A stretch of 17,627 bases of DNA from DASWRT01 sp036403035 (GCA_036403035.1 DASWRT010000380.1:1-17627), one strand, 5' to 3'. Shown: positions 1-9,500, numbered from the stretch's first letter. The notes: generated by a model not told the origin, from the letters alone. A program made the numbers and translations.

Positions 1-193
1 CGTCGCTCGCGCCGGGTTGCGTCTTCGCTCGTCGGCAGTTCTTGGCGGCGGCGTCCGACAGGCCCGGCCGCGCCAGCGATACTATATGGATTCCACCCCC
101 GGCAAGCGGAGCTTTGCACCGCAACAATCTCTGCGTCTGTCAGGTGATCGCCGCAAGCTGTGGCTGCCACGCCCCAGATCCGGCACTCTCTTT

Positions 194-230
194 CCCTCCC
201 CCGCACGGCGGGGGAGGGTCGGGGTGGGGG
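194..230 (+). repeat. GC-rich palindromic repeat, left member of a doublet
   Basis: A C-rich arm, a short loop and a G-rich arm form a hairpin, followed by a G-rich tail (GGGTCGGGGTGGGGG). The same design, hairpin plus tail, occurs at 281-320 on the opposite strand and twice around the DUF559 gene near 9.1-9.5 kb. By my alignment about 30 of 37 positions match the reverse complement of the 281-320 copy. The tail points towards that partner. Confidence 0.8.
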
Positions 231-280
231 CATTTTCCGTTTGACGTTAGCAGCTTAGCGCTGGGCGCCACGCAGCCGTG

Positions 281-320
281 CCCCCATCCCGACCTTCCCC
301 CGCAGGCGGGGGAAGGGGTT
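281..320 (-). repeat. GC-rich palindromic repeat, right member of a doublet
   Basis: This is the inverted partner of the repeat at 194-230: a C-rich tail (CCCCCATCCCGACC) is followed by a C-arm/G-arm hairpin. The two tails face each other across about 50 bp (231-280), so the doublet could fold as one long imperfect hairpin in a REPIN-like arrangement. The intervening bases show no coding potential. Confidence 0.8.
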
Positions 321-380
321 GCGAGGAGGCCCCGGGGCGCGCCGCTCGAAACCCGTGGCGGCTCGCCACGCGTATCGCTA

Positions 381-1970
381 GTGTCGCGCGCCGTGAAAAC
401 CGACCGCCCCTTGCCGCCGCGCCGCGGCCGGCCGCCGCAGACCGCCGCCGCCGCCCGCACCATCGTCCGCCGTCCCGCCGCTCCGGACGTCTCGCCCGAC
501 GACGTTTATCTCCGCCTCGCCGCCGTCGCGGTGTTCGGCGTCACGCTGCTGCGCCTGTTCTGGCTCGCCGCCGGCACGACCGACCTCTACCCGGACGAGG
601 CGCAGTACTGGCTGTGGTCGCGGACGCCGGATTTCGGCTACTACTCGAAGCCGCCGCTGGTCGCCTGGATCATCGCCGCGACGACCCTCTTCGCCGGCGA
701 CGAGCCGTTCGGCATCCGGCTTGCCGCACCGTTCCTGCATGCCGGCACCGCGCTGGTGATCCTCGCCGTCGGACGGCGGCTCTACGACGCGCGAACCGGC
801 TGCTGGTCGGCGGTGGCCTACGTCACCTTGCCCGCGGTCTCGATCTCGGCGGGGATCATCTCGACGGACGTGCCGCTGCTGCTGTGCTGGGCGGTGGCGC
901 TCTACGCCTTCATCCGCGCGCGGGAGGAAGACGGCGCCGGGGCAGCCGCCGCGTGGCGCTGGTGGATCGCGGTCGGCGTCGCGGCGGGCGTCGGGTTGCT
1001 GGCGAAGTACGCGATGGCGTACTGGCTCCTCTCGGCGCTGATCTTCGTGCTCGCGTTCCGCGAGGAACGGCGCCACCTGCCGCGCCTCCTCGGGGCCACG
1101 GCGCTCGCGCTCGCGATCTACTCTCCCAACTTCTTCTGGAATCTCAGCCACCGGTTCGTCAGCTACGCCCATACCGAGGCGAACGCGAACCTCGGCGGCC
1201 CGCTGTTCCACCCGACCGCGTTCCTGGAGTTCTTCGGCTCGCAGTTCGGCGTGTTCGGCCCGGTCTTCTTCGGCTCGCTGATCGTCGTCGCGGCGACGGC
1301 GCGACGCTCGCTCGCCGGGCGGCGCGAGCAGCTCCTCGCGGTCTTCGCGCTGCCGACGCTGGCGATGATGCTGATCGTCGCCTTCCTGTCGCGGGCGCAG
1401 CCGAACTGGTCGGCGCCGACCTACGTCTCCGCGGTCGTGCTCGTCGTCGCGTTCCTGCTGCGGCACGGAGGGCCGGCGCTCGTCTCCGGCTCGGTCGCGC
1501 TGCACGTCGCCGCGGCGGTGCTGCTGCTCGACGCGCGCGAGATCGCGGGCGCGCTGCACGTGACGCTGCCGGCGAAGTACGAGCCGCTGCACCGGCTGCG
1601 CGGCTGGGCGCCGCTCGGCCGCTCGGTCTCGATGCAGCTCGCGGAGCACCCCGGCGCCGTCCTCGTCGTCGACGGCCGAGAGGACATCGCCGCGCTGATC
1701 TATTACGTCAGGCCGCACCCGTTCGACGCGGTCGAATGGAACCCCGACGGCGGGGTGCACGACCATTACGAGATGACGTCCGACCTCGACCGCTATCGCG
1801 GGCAGGCCGACCAGGAGTTCCTGTTCGTCAGCCGCGACCAGACCGCGCAGTCGCTGGCGCCCTATTTCGATGCGGTGCAGTCGGTCGGGCACGTCATGAT
1901 CCCGCTCGGTCCGGACCGGGCGCGGCGCTACTCGGTCTTCGACCTCAAGGGCTTCAAAGGTTACCGGTAG
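381..1970 (+). CDS. GT39 / PMT_2-family membrane glycosyltransferase
   Basis: Probable integral inner-membrane GT-C glycosyltransferase, which would use a polyprenyl-phosphate sugar to modify a lipid or glycan on the periplasmic side; the actual substrate is not readable. The family call rests on the acidic first-loop motif LYPDEAQYW (residues about 69-77), the following YYSKPPL (87-93), and many hydrophobic segments between residues about 45 and 400. A soluble C-terminal part follows. From the GTG at 381 the product is 529 residues, normal for the family. The start is uncertain: neither this GTG nor the one at 393 has a clear ribosome-binding site. Longer frames back to 42 translate the palindromic repeats and are rejected. 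The gene converges on the PAP2 gene with a 7-bp gap, so there is no room for a separate terminator. Together with its neighbours it suggests an envelope lipid or polysaccharide modification locus (inference). Confidence 0.85.
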   Translation: MSRAVKTDRPLPPRRGRPPQTAAAARTIVRRPAAPDVSPDDVYLRLAAVAVFGVTLLRLFWLAAGTTDLYPDEAQYWLWSRTPDFGYYSKPPLVAWIIAATTLFAGDEPFGIRLAAPFLHAGTALVILAVGRRLYDARTGCWSAVAYVTLPAVSISAGIISTDVPLLLCWAVALYAFIRAREEDGAGAAAAWRWWIAVGVAAGVGLLAKYAMAYWLLSALIFVLAFREERRHLPRLLGATALALAIYSPNFFWNLSHRFVSYAHTEANANLGGPLFHPTAFLEFFGSQFGVFGPVFFGSLIVVAATARRSLAGRREQLLAVFALPTLAMMLIVAFLSRAQPNWSAPTYVSAVVLVVAFLLRHGGPALVSGSVALHVAAAVLLLDAREIAGALHVTLPAKYEPLHRLRGWAPLGRSVSMQLAEHPGAVLVVDGREDIAALIYYVRPHPFDAVEWNPDGGVHDHYEMTSDLDRYRGQADQEFLFVSRDQTAQSLAPYFDAVQSVGHVMIPLGPDRARRYSVFDLKGFKGYR

Positions 1971-1977
1971 GACGGGG

Positions 1978-3501
1978 CTACTGATAGGACGGGCCGTCGC
2001 GGCGCTGGCGGCGCAGGCGCGGCGGCAGCGCCGGCAGCCCGAGCCGGACCCGCCAGGACGGCGGCACGGCGGCGCCGCTCCGGTCCGGCGACGGCAGGCC
2101 GCGCTTCGCCAGCGAGAGGTCGATGAAGCTGCGGCTGAACACGTCGCGCACATAGACCGTGACCAGCACGCCGACGAAGCCGCCCATGATCACGTCGCTG
2201 ACATAGTGCTGCGCCAGCACGACCCGGCTCGACGCGACCAGGAGCGCCAGCATCGCGTAGGCCAGCACGTGGCGCGGCCACAGGAAATAGAGCGCCGTCA
2301 TCACGGCGGCGATCGTGGTCGAGTGGCCGGACGGAAAGGACCAGTGGTCGGCGCGCAGCGACCACCAGCCGAAGCCGTAGGCCGCGGCGCCATCGACGAA
2401 CAGCAGCTTCGGCCGCAGGCGGCCGAACACGATCTTGATGATGTCGGACGTCAGGCCGGATGCCGCGACCGCGACGAACAGGAAGAGCGGCACGCCGGCA
2501 TAGGCGCGCAGCCGCTTGGCCTCGAAAGCGAACCGCTCGGAGCGCGCCGCGGCATGCAGCCCGGCGAACAGCAGCGCGCTCGGCACGAGGTAGTATTCCG
2601 ACAGGCCGAAATTGGTGATGAAGCCGAACAGTGCCAGCAAGTCGTGGTCGCGCCCCTTGAAGAAGACCGCGGCCGGCCGGTCGACCCAGGCCATCGCGGC
2701 GGCGACCGCCGCCGCGGTTCCCGCCGAGGCGAGGAAGAGCCGACCGTGCGTGCGTCCCGCAAGGAGCCTCAGCCCGCCCGGCACATGGGCGGCGGCCTCC
2801 CGGATCGCGAGGCGCAGCCGCCGGATCGGCCGCGCCTCAAGCCCGTCGCGCTCGACGATCCAGACGTAGAGCCCCCAGCACGTGCCGTAGACGAGGATGC
2901 CCGCCCAGATCACGTCGGACAGGAAATGCCCGCCCTGCGCGATGCGGACCAGCCCGACGAGCGCGCCGAAGCCGAGCGCCGCCGCTTCGGCCTGCCGGCG
3001 CCGCCGCGCGTCGCGCACCAGGAAGGCGAAGGCGACGAAGTAGAACCCCATCGCGGCGTGCCCGGCGACGAAGGAGCAGTTGCGCTCGCACTGGTCGGCC
3101 GGGATCAGCGGCGGGGTGAAGCCGTGCGTGCCGCCGAACTCGACCACCTGCGACGGCCGGGCGCGCCCCCAATGGTCCTTGAGCACCGTGTTGGCGAGGA
3201 TGCCGGGACCGAGCGCCAGCGCGGCGAGCAGGAACACGACGCGCTTGCCGTCGAGCCCGAGCAGCGCCGTTCCCCTCACCCGCCGCCACGCCAGCGCGGC
3301 GACCGCCAGCAGCAGCACCGCCTGCGTCACCCATGGCACGGCGTCGTAGACGAGCCGCACCGGACCCCAGTCCGCCAGGAAGAAGCCGCCCGCCCCGGCC
3401 CGGTAGAACAGGCCGCTCGCCCAGAGATCGAGGCCCGGCGCCAGCGCGAACAGCGCCACGGCGGCGAGCGCCGCGGTCAGGAGGGCGGCGGCCCGGATCA
3501 T
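1978..3501 (-). CDS. tandem-domain PAP2 membrane phosphatase
   Basis: Membrane protein of 507 residues with two complete PAP2 (PF01569-type) phosphatase domains in one chain. Domain 1 has K108-x6-RP (115-116), FVAGH (144-148) and R186-x5-H192-x3-D196. Domain 2 has K356-x6-RP (363-364), PSGH (390-393) and R426-x5-H432-x3-D436. Both therefore keep the catalytic His, Arg and Asp of the family, although domain 1 has VAGH where PSGH is usual. Each domain lies among several hydrophobic helices. Family members remove phosphate from undecaprenyl pyrophosphate, phosphatidate or lipid A at the membrane; the substrate here is unknown. The ATG at 3501 is well supported because it overlaps the stop of the upstream ELM1-like gene (ATGA), indicating translational coupling. 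Most PAP2 proteins have a single domain, so the duplication is notable. The basic C-terminal tail (residues about 480-507) looks cytosolic. Confidence 0.9.
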   Translation of the reverse strand: MIRAAALLTAALAAVALFALAPGLDLWASGLFYRAGAGGFFLADWGPVRLVYDAVPWVTQAVLLLAVAALAWRRVRGTALLGLDGKRVVFLLAALALGPGILANTVLKDHWGRARPSQVVEFGGTHGFTPPLIPADQCERNCSFVAGHAAMGFYFVAFAFLVRDARRRRQAEAAALGFGALVGLVRIAQGGHFLSDVIWAGILVYGTCWGLYVWIVERDGLEARPIRRLRLAIREAAAHVPGGLRLLAGRTHGRLFLASAGTAAAVAAAMAWVDRPAAVFFKGRDHDLLALFGFITNFGLSEYYLVPSALLFAGLHAAARSERFAFEAKRLRAYAGVPLFLFVAVAASGLTSDIIKIVFGRLRPKLLFVDGAAAYGFGWWSLRADHWSFPSGHSTTIAAVMTALYFLWPRHVLAYAMLALLVASSRVVLAQHYVSDVIMGGFVGVLVTVYVRDVFSRSFIDLSLAKRGLPSPDRSGAAVPPSWRVRLGLPALPPRLRRQRRDGPSYQ

Positions 3502-4505
3502 TCGGCCGCGGCGGCCCGCGGGCGGCGCTCGGCCGCCATCCGCCGCCGGATTTCGGCAGCGGCGCGCTCCGTGTCGTCGAGCTTCGGATAGCTCCACGCC
3601 GCCAGCTCGCCGGTGAAGGGACGGGTCGCGCCGTGCGCCCGCATCGCGTCGTGGAAACGGCGGAACTTGCCCGATCCGCCGGGCAGCTCGGCGACCAGCA
3701 CCGGCTTGCCGGTCGAGGCGGCCTCGCTGATCATCGACACCGAATCGGCGGTGACGACGACCGCGTCGGCGAGCGCCAGATAGGCGAAGTAAGGGTTCTC
3801 GCCGCTGCCGTCCCAGATCCGCGCCGGCAGCCCGGCGAGCCGCTCGCGCAGGATCGCCTCGCCGGCGGCGCCGGTGCGCCGCGACGGCGTGACCAGCAGC
3901 CCGGCGCCGTGGCGGCGCGACAGGCCGGCGAGCTGCTCCGCCAGTTCGGCGAGCCGCTCCTCGGTCATGCGGTAGACGCGGTTGTTGCCGCCGAGCAGCA
4001 CGGCGACAAGCGGCCGCGGCAGGTCGGCGAATCGGTCGGCGAAGCGCGCCGCGGCGTCGGCGAGCTTCGCCGGGGTGACGCGATGCACGGCGCCTCGCGT
4101 CGTCAGCACGTTCCCGGCCGCCGCCATGCCGTCGTGCTCCGGGGCGACGACGAGGTCGAAGAGCGACGGCGGAAGCTGCGGGTTCTGGATGTGGACGACG
4201 AAGCTCCGTCCGCCGCTGGCGTGGCGGATCGCGGCGGCCGGCGCGGCGGTCGTGCGGCCGCAGCCGATCACGAGGTCCGGCCAGGGCGGCGTCAGATCGG
4301 CGCCGCCGGGACCGGCGGCGCGCAGCGGTTGCAGCCAGAGCGACGCCGGCAGCGCCGACCAGGGAAAGCGGATCGCGAGGCGCTTCTCGACGATCGGCAG
4401 CCCGACCGCCTCGGCCAGCCCGAGCACTTGGTTGGCGATGCCGATCCGACCGTCATGGAGCGCCCAGGCGACCGTTCGCGCCGTGTCGGTATACGTGGCG
4501 TTCAT
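3498..4505 (-). CDS. ELM1-like (DUF1022) protein, GT-B-like fold
   Basis: Matches the family often labelled mitochondrial fission ELM1 (PF06258). Bacterial members are thought to be GT-B-like sugar transferases; their activity is poorly established. Seen here: the N-terminal motif WALHDGRIGIANQ (residues 14-26), LLGGNNRVYRM (170-180), the strand-turn LLVTPSRRT (203-211) and a nucleotide-site-like segment TADSVSMISEAASTGKPV (252-269). The product is 335 residues from the ATG at 4505. An ATG at 4532 and a GTG at 4538 are alternatives; none has a good ribosome-binding site, and 4505 is chosen because family members normally have only a short leader before the WALHDG-type motif. There is no signal peptide or membrane segment, so it is probably cytosolic or peripheral. 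Its stop codon overlaps the start of the PAP2 gene, so the two products probably work together in envelope lipid or glycan metabolism (inference). Confidence 0.85.
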   Translation of the reverse strand: MNATYTDTARTVAWALHDGRIGIANQVLGLAEAVGLPIVEKRLAIRFPWSALPASLWLQPLRAAGPGGADLTPPWPDLVIGCGRTTAAPAAAIRHASGGRSFVVHIQNPQLPPSLFDLVVAPEHDGMAAAGNVLTTRGAVHRVTPAKLADAAARFADRFADLPRPLVAVLLGGNNRVYRMTEERLAELAEQLAGLSRRHGAGLLVTPSRRTGAAGEAILRERLAGLPARIWDGSGENPYFAYLALADAVVVTADSVSMISEAASTGKPVLVAELPGGSGKFRRFHDAMRAHGATRPFTGELAAWSYPKLDDTERAAAEIRRRMAAERRPRAAAAE

Positions 4506-4597
4506 CTCGGCAGGATCAGATGTCGGGGGCATCGGCACGATGGCGAAAGCGGCATGTCAGTTCCATCAGCAGCCGTGTAGCCGGTCGCTGCTTGTAA

Positions 4598-4627
4598 TAT
4601 AATTTCATTTCCGTTAGTTACCGGAAA
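4598..4627 (+). promoter_or_regulatory. putative promoter -10 and operator of the Lrp-type gene
   Basis: TATAAT at 4598-4603 is a perfect -10 hexamer in otherwise GC-rich DNA. No clear -35 is seen at the expected distance (GTGTAG at 17 bp spacing). Immediately downstream, TTTCCG (4608-4613) and CGGAAA (4622-4627) form a perfect 6-bp inverted repeat with an 8-bp spacer, overlapping the predicted transcription start. Lrp/AsnC regulators commonly autoregulate through such sites, so this could be the regulator's own operator. The region also lies upstream of the divergent ELM1-like gene. Confidence 0.4.
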
Positions 4628-4652
4628 AAGAAGCACCGGGAGGCGTTGTTGA

Positions 4653-5135
4653 ATGCGTCACATCAAGCTTGACCGGATTGACCGCCGCATCCTACGCGAT
4701 CTACAGGCTGATGGGCGCATGACCAACGTCGACCTCGCGAAGCGCGCGGGTATCTCGGCGCCGCCCTGCCTGCGCCGGGTGCGGGCGCTGGAGGAGGCGG
4801 GCCTGATCCGCGGCTACCATGCCGACATCAATGCGGAGGCCCTCGGGTTCGGCGTCACTGTGTTCGCGCAGGTAGGGCTGTCGAGCCAAGCGGAAAGCGA
4901 CCTCAAGGCGTTCGAAACGCTGGTCAATACCTGGCCGGAGGTACGCGAGGCCAGCATGCTGGCCGGCGAGATGGATTTTCTGCTGAAGGTTGTGGCCGAG
5001 GACTGGGACGCCTATCAGCGGTTCCTGACCACGAAGCTCACGGCGGCGCCCAACGTCAGTCACGTGAAATCGGCCCTGGCGATCCGCACGTCGAAATACG
5101 CGCCCGGCGTGCCGATCGACGTGGACGCGGAATAG
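4653..5135 (+). CDS. Lrp/AsnC-family transcriptional regulator
   Basis: DNA-binding regulator of 160 residues, the standard length for the family. Residues about 5-65 form the AsnC-type helix-turn-helix: LDRIDRRILRDLQ is the typical opening, LAKRAGIS the first helix, and SAPPCLRRVRALE (35-47) the recognition helix. Residues about 70-150 form the RAM effector-binding domain, in which proteins of this family usually sense amino acids. The ATG at 4653 follows GGGAGG (4638-4643) at good spacing. The effector and targets cannot be read from the sequence. The gene diverges from the ELM1-like/PAP2 unit and converges with greA, so it may regulate itself and possibly the divergent unit (inference). 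Confidence 0.93.
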   Translation: MRHIKLDRIDRRILRDLQADGRMTNVDLAKRAGISAPPCLRRVRALEEAGLIRGYHADINAEALGFGVTVFAQVGLSSQAESDLKAFETLVNTWPEVREASMLAGEMDFLLKVVAEDWDAYQRFLTTKLTAAPNVSHVKSALAIRTSKYAPGVPIDVDAE

Positions 5136-5137
5136 CC

Positions 5138-5193
5138 GTCAGCTATCAGGAAAACAGGGGCTGTTTAGCTGAAGCTAACGGCTGAGAGCTGAC
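5138..5193. terminator. structured region between convergent genes
   Basis: The 12-base arm at 5138-5149 (GTCAGCTATCAG) pairs with 5182-5193 (CTGAGAGCTGAC) with one mismatch. Inside it TTAGC (5165-5169) pairs with GCTAA (5174-5178) around TGAA, and AACAG with CTGTT offers an alternative hairpin. It fills the 66-bp gap between the ends of the Lrp-type gene and greA, and could terminate both directions. No long T-run follows either side, so a simple intrinsic terminator is not proven. Confidence 0.45.
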
Positions 5194-5201
5194 AACCAGC
5201 C

Positions 5202-5675
5202 CTACTGGAAGGCGACGGTCACGACCTCGTACGCCTTGGCGCCGCGCGGCGTCGAGACTTCGACGCTCTCGCCGACGCTCTTGCCGATCAGCGCGCGCGC
5301 CAGCGGCGAGGTCACCGACAGGCGGCCGCTCGTCACGTCGGCCTCGTCCTCACCGACGATCTGGAACGTCTGCTCCTCGTCGGTTTCCTCGTCGGCGAGC
5401 GTCACCGTCGCGCCGAACTTGACGACCGAGCCGTTCAGCTTCGAGACGTCGATCACCTCGGCGCGGGCGATCTTGTCCTCCAGCTCCATCACGCGGCCTT
5501 CGATGAAGCCCTGACGCTCGCGCGCGGCGTGATATTCCGCATTCTCGGACAGGTCGCCGTGGTCGCGCGCCTCGGCGATCGCCTTGATGATCGCGGGGCG
5601 GTCGACGGATTTCAGACGCTTCAGCTCTTCGACCAGCCGGTTATATCCGGCCGCCGTCATCGGGACCTTGTTCAT
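5202..5675 (-). CDS. greA: transcription elongation factor GreA
   Basis: GreA enters the secondary channel of stalled RNA polymerase and stimulates cleavage of backtracked RNA. The product is 157 residues, matching the usual length of about 158. The N-terminal coiled coil (residues about 1-75) includes KRLKSVDRPAI and the diagnostic tip DLSENAEYHAARE (41-53), with D41 and E44 as the acidic tip residues that help hold the catalytic metal. The C-terminal FKBP-like domain (about 80-157) includes VSTPRGAKAYEV near its end. The start MNKVPMT is chosen because alphaproteobacterial GreA proteins begin this way; an in-frame ATG 13 codons upstream would add a non-conserved leader. The gene lies 96 bp after carB in the same direction, with a large hairpin between them. 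Confidence 0.97.
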   Translation of the reverse strand: MNKVPMTAAGYNRLVEELKRLKSVDRPAIIKAIAEARDHGDLSENAEYHAARERQGFIEGRVMELEDKIARAEVIDVSKLNGSVVKFGATVTLADEETDEEQTFQIVGEDEADVTSGRLSVTSPLARALIGKSVGESVEVSTPRGAKAYEVVTVAFQ

Positions 5676-5718
5676 CGCGGCGTTATCGGCTCCGGTCGTG
5701 GATCGTGGACGCAAACAC

Positions 5719-5758
5719 CGATCGGCGCGCGTCGATCCGAATCGATGCGCGCCGATCG
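5719..5758 (-). terminator. large hairpin between carB and greA
   Basis: An 18-base arm (5719-5736) and its complement (5741-5758) pair completely apart from one G-T wobble, around a 4-base loop. It starts 14 bp after the carB stop codon, where a terminator is expected. In the direction of transcription, however, it is followed by GGTGTTTGCG and not a T-run, so it may be a weak terminator, an RNA-processing or stability element, or a protein-binding palindrome. Confidence 0.5.
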
Positions 5759-5771
5759 TAAAAAGAGGTCG

Positions 5772-9011
<3,240 letters not shown>

Positions 9012-9058
9012 GATCGCTGTCGGTAAGAGGAGAGACGACGCAGGTAGCGTCGCCGCCG

Positions 9059-9430
9059 CTAAACCCCCTTCCCCCTTGCGGGGGAGGGTTGGGGTGGGGG
9101 GACGCGCTCGCCGAGCGCCGCAGCGATCGTCGACAGCACGCCCTCCGTGTTTCCGAGAACCTCGTTGTTCCAGAAGCGGAGAACCCGAAAGCCTTGGGCT
9201 TCCAGCCAAGCCGTCCGCCGAGTGTCTCGTGCGACATCAGTCGAGTGCTGACCGCCATCGACTTCGATGACGAGGCGGCGTTCCATACAGACGAAATCGG
9301 CAATATACGGACTGAGCGGCACTTGCCGCCGGAATCGCTGCCCAAGCTGGCGTCGCCGCAGCCAGCGCCACAGCCGCGCCTCAGCGTCAGTGAGGTTGCT
9401 TCGGAGTTGTCGGGCATGCGCGTTCGCCAT
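9059..9430 (-). CDS. DUF559 endonuclease-domain protein
   Basis: Small protein of 123 residues of the DUF559 family (PF04480), which is related to the very-short-patch-repair (Vsr)/PD-(D/E)XK nuclease fold. Seen: the N-terminal helix ANAHARQLRSNLTDAEARLW (2-21), RFRRQVPLSPYIADFV (32-47) with D45, then VIEVDGGQH (54-62) with E56, D58 and H62, and VLRFWNNEVL (83-92), the family signature. The acidic residues and His fit an intact active site; nicking or cleavage activity is inferred. ATG 9430 is preferred because the conserved domain begins there and the G-rich tail of the adjacent repeat can act as a Shine-Dalgarno. An upstream start at 9514 would translate the repeat. The last 13 residues are encoded by the opposite repeat, and the stop codon lies just outside it. 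It sits between carA and carB in the same direction. Confidence 0.9.
   Translation of the reverse strand: MANAHARQLRSNLTDAEARLWRWLRRRQLGQRFRRQVPLSPYIADFVCMERRLVIEVDGGQHSTDVARDTRRTAWLEAQGFRVLRFWNNEVLGNTEGVLSTIAAALGERVPPPQPSPARGKGV
9062..9101 (+). repeat. terminal inverted repeat, carB side
   Basis: A C-rich arm, the TTGC loop and a G-rich arm form a hairpin, followed by the G-rich tail GGGTTGGGGTGGGGGG pointing inward. It matches the reverse complement of 9438-9477 except at two positions. It encodes the C-terminus of the DUF559 protein, and it lies 50 bp before the carB start, where a strong hairpin in the mRNA could affect carB expression. Confidence 0.88.
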
Positions 9431-9437
9431 GCATAGC

Positions 9438-9477
9438 CCCCCCACCCCGACCCTCCCCCGCAAGGGGGGAGGGGGTT
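9438..9477 (-). repeat. terminal inverted repeat, carA side
   Basis: Inverted partner of 9062-9101, with the same hairpin and inward-pointing tail. On the coding strand of the DUF559 gene its G-rich tail ends a few bases before the ATG at 9430 and can serve as a ribosome-binding site. The outer end lies 23 bp after the carA stop codon. Confidence 0.88.
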
Positions 9478-9500
9478 CACGATGCTTGCTGCGGAGGCGT

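Larger units (their letters stand above)
1..380. other. non-coding stretch before the first gene
   Basis: No credible gene is visible here. The open frames that cross it are rich in Pro, Arg and Gly and simply translate the palindromic repeats at 194-230 and 281-320. No Shine-Dalgarno sequence or recognised protein motif is present. The main content is the repeat doublet described separately. The promoter of the downstream glycosyltransferase should lie here or within the repeats, but I see no convincing -35/-10 pair. Confidence 0.6.
9062..9477 (-). mobile_element. candidate DUF559 element with 40-bp terminal inverted repeats
   Basis: A 416-bp segment starts and ends with inverted 40-bp repeats (9062-9101 and 9438-9477) that match at 38 of 40 positions. 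The DUF559 gene fills almost all of the interior. The segment lies exactly in the carA-carB spacer: without it the two genes would be about 73 bp apart, a normal operon gap. I see no obvious target-site duplication. Insertion as a unit is inferred from this structure and from the similar gene-less doublet at 194-320; it is not a recognised insertion sequence family. Confidence 0.6.

Noticed and set aside
194..320. CRISPR array
   Set aside because: There are only two copies, in inverted orientation, internally palindromic and with no further spacer-repeat units or cas genes.
42..380. N-terminal extension of the GT39 frame from an upstream TTG
   Set aside because: The extension translates both palindromic repeats and has no conserved residues or ribosome-binding site.
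378..2153. Long minus-strand open frame of about 590 codons opposite the GT39 gene
   Set aside because: Its translation is Arg/Pro/Ala-rich with no motif, typical of antisense frames in high-GC genes, whereas the + strand frame carries the PMT_2 motifs and membrane helices.
9012..9209. Upstream extension of the carB frame
   Set aside because: It runs through the repeat (PTPTLPRKGEGG) and the DUF559 gene in another frame; all CarB proteins begin near MPKRTD.
9050..9490. Target-site duplication flanking the DUF559 unit
   Set aside because: The bases directly outside the two inverted repeats (ending CCGCTA on the left, starting CACGATGC on the right) do not match.
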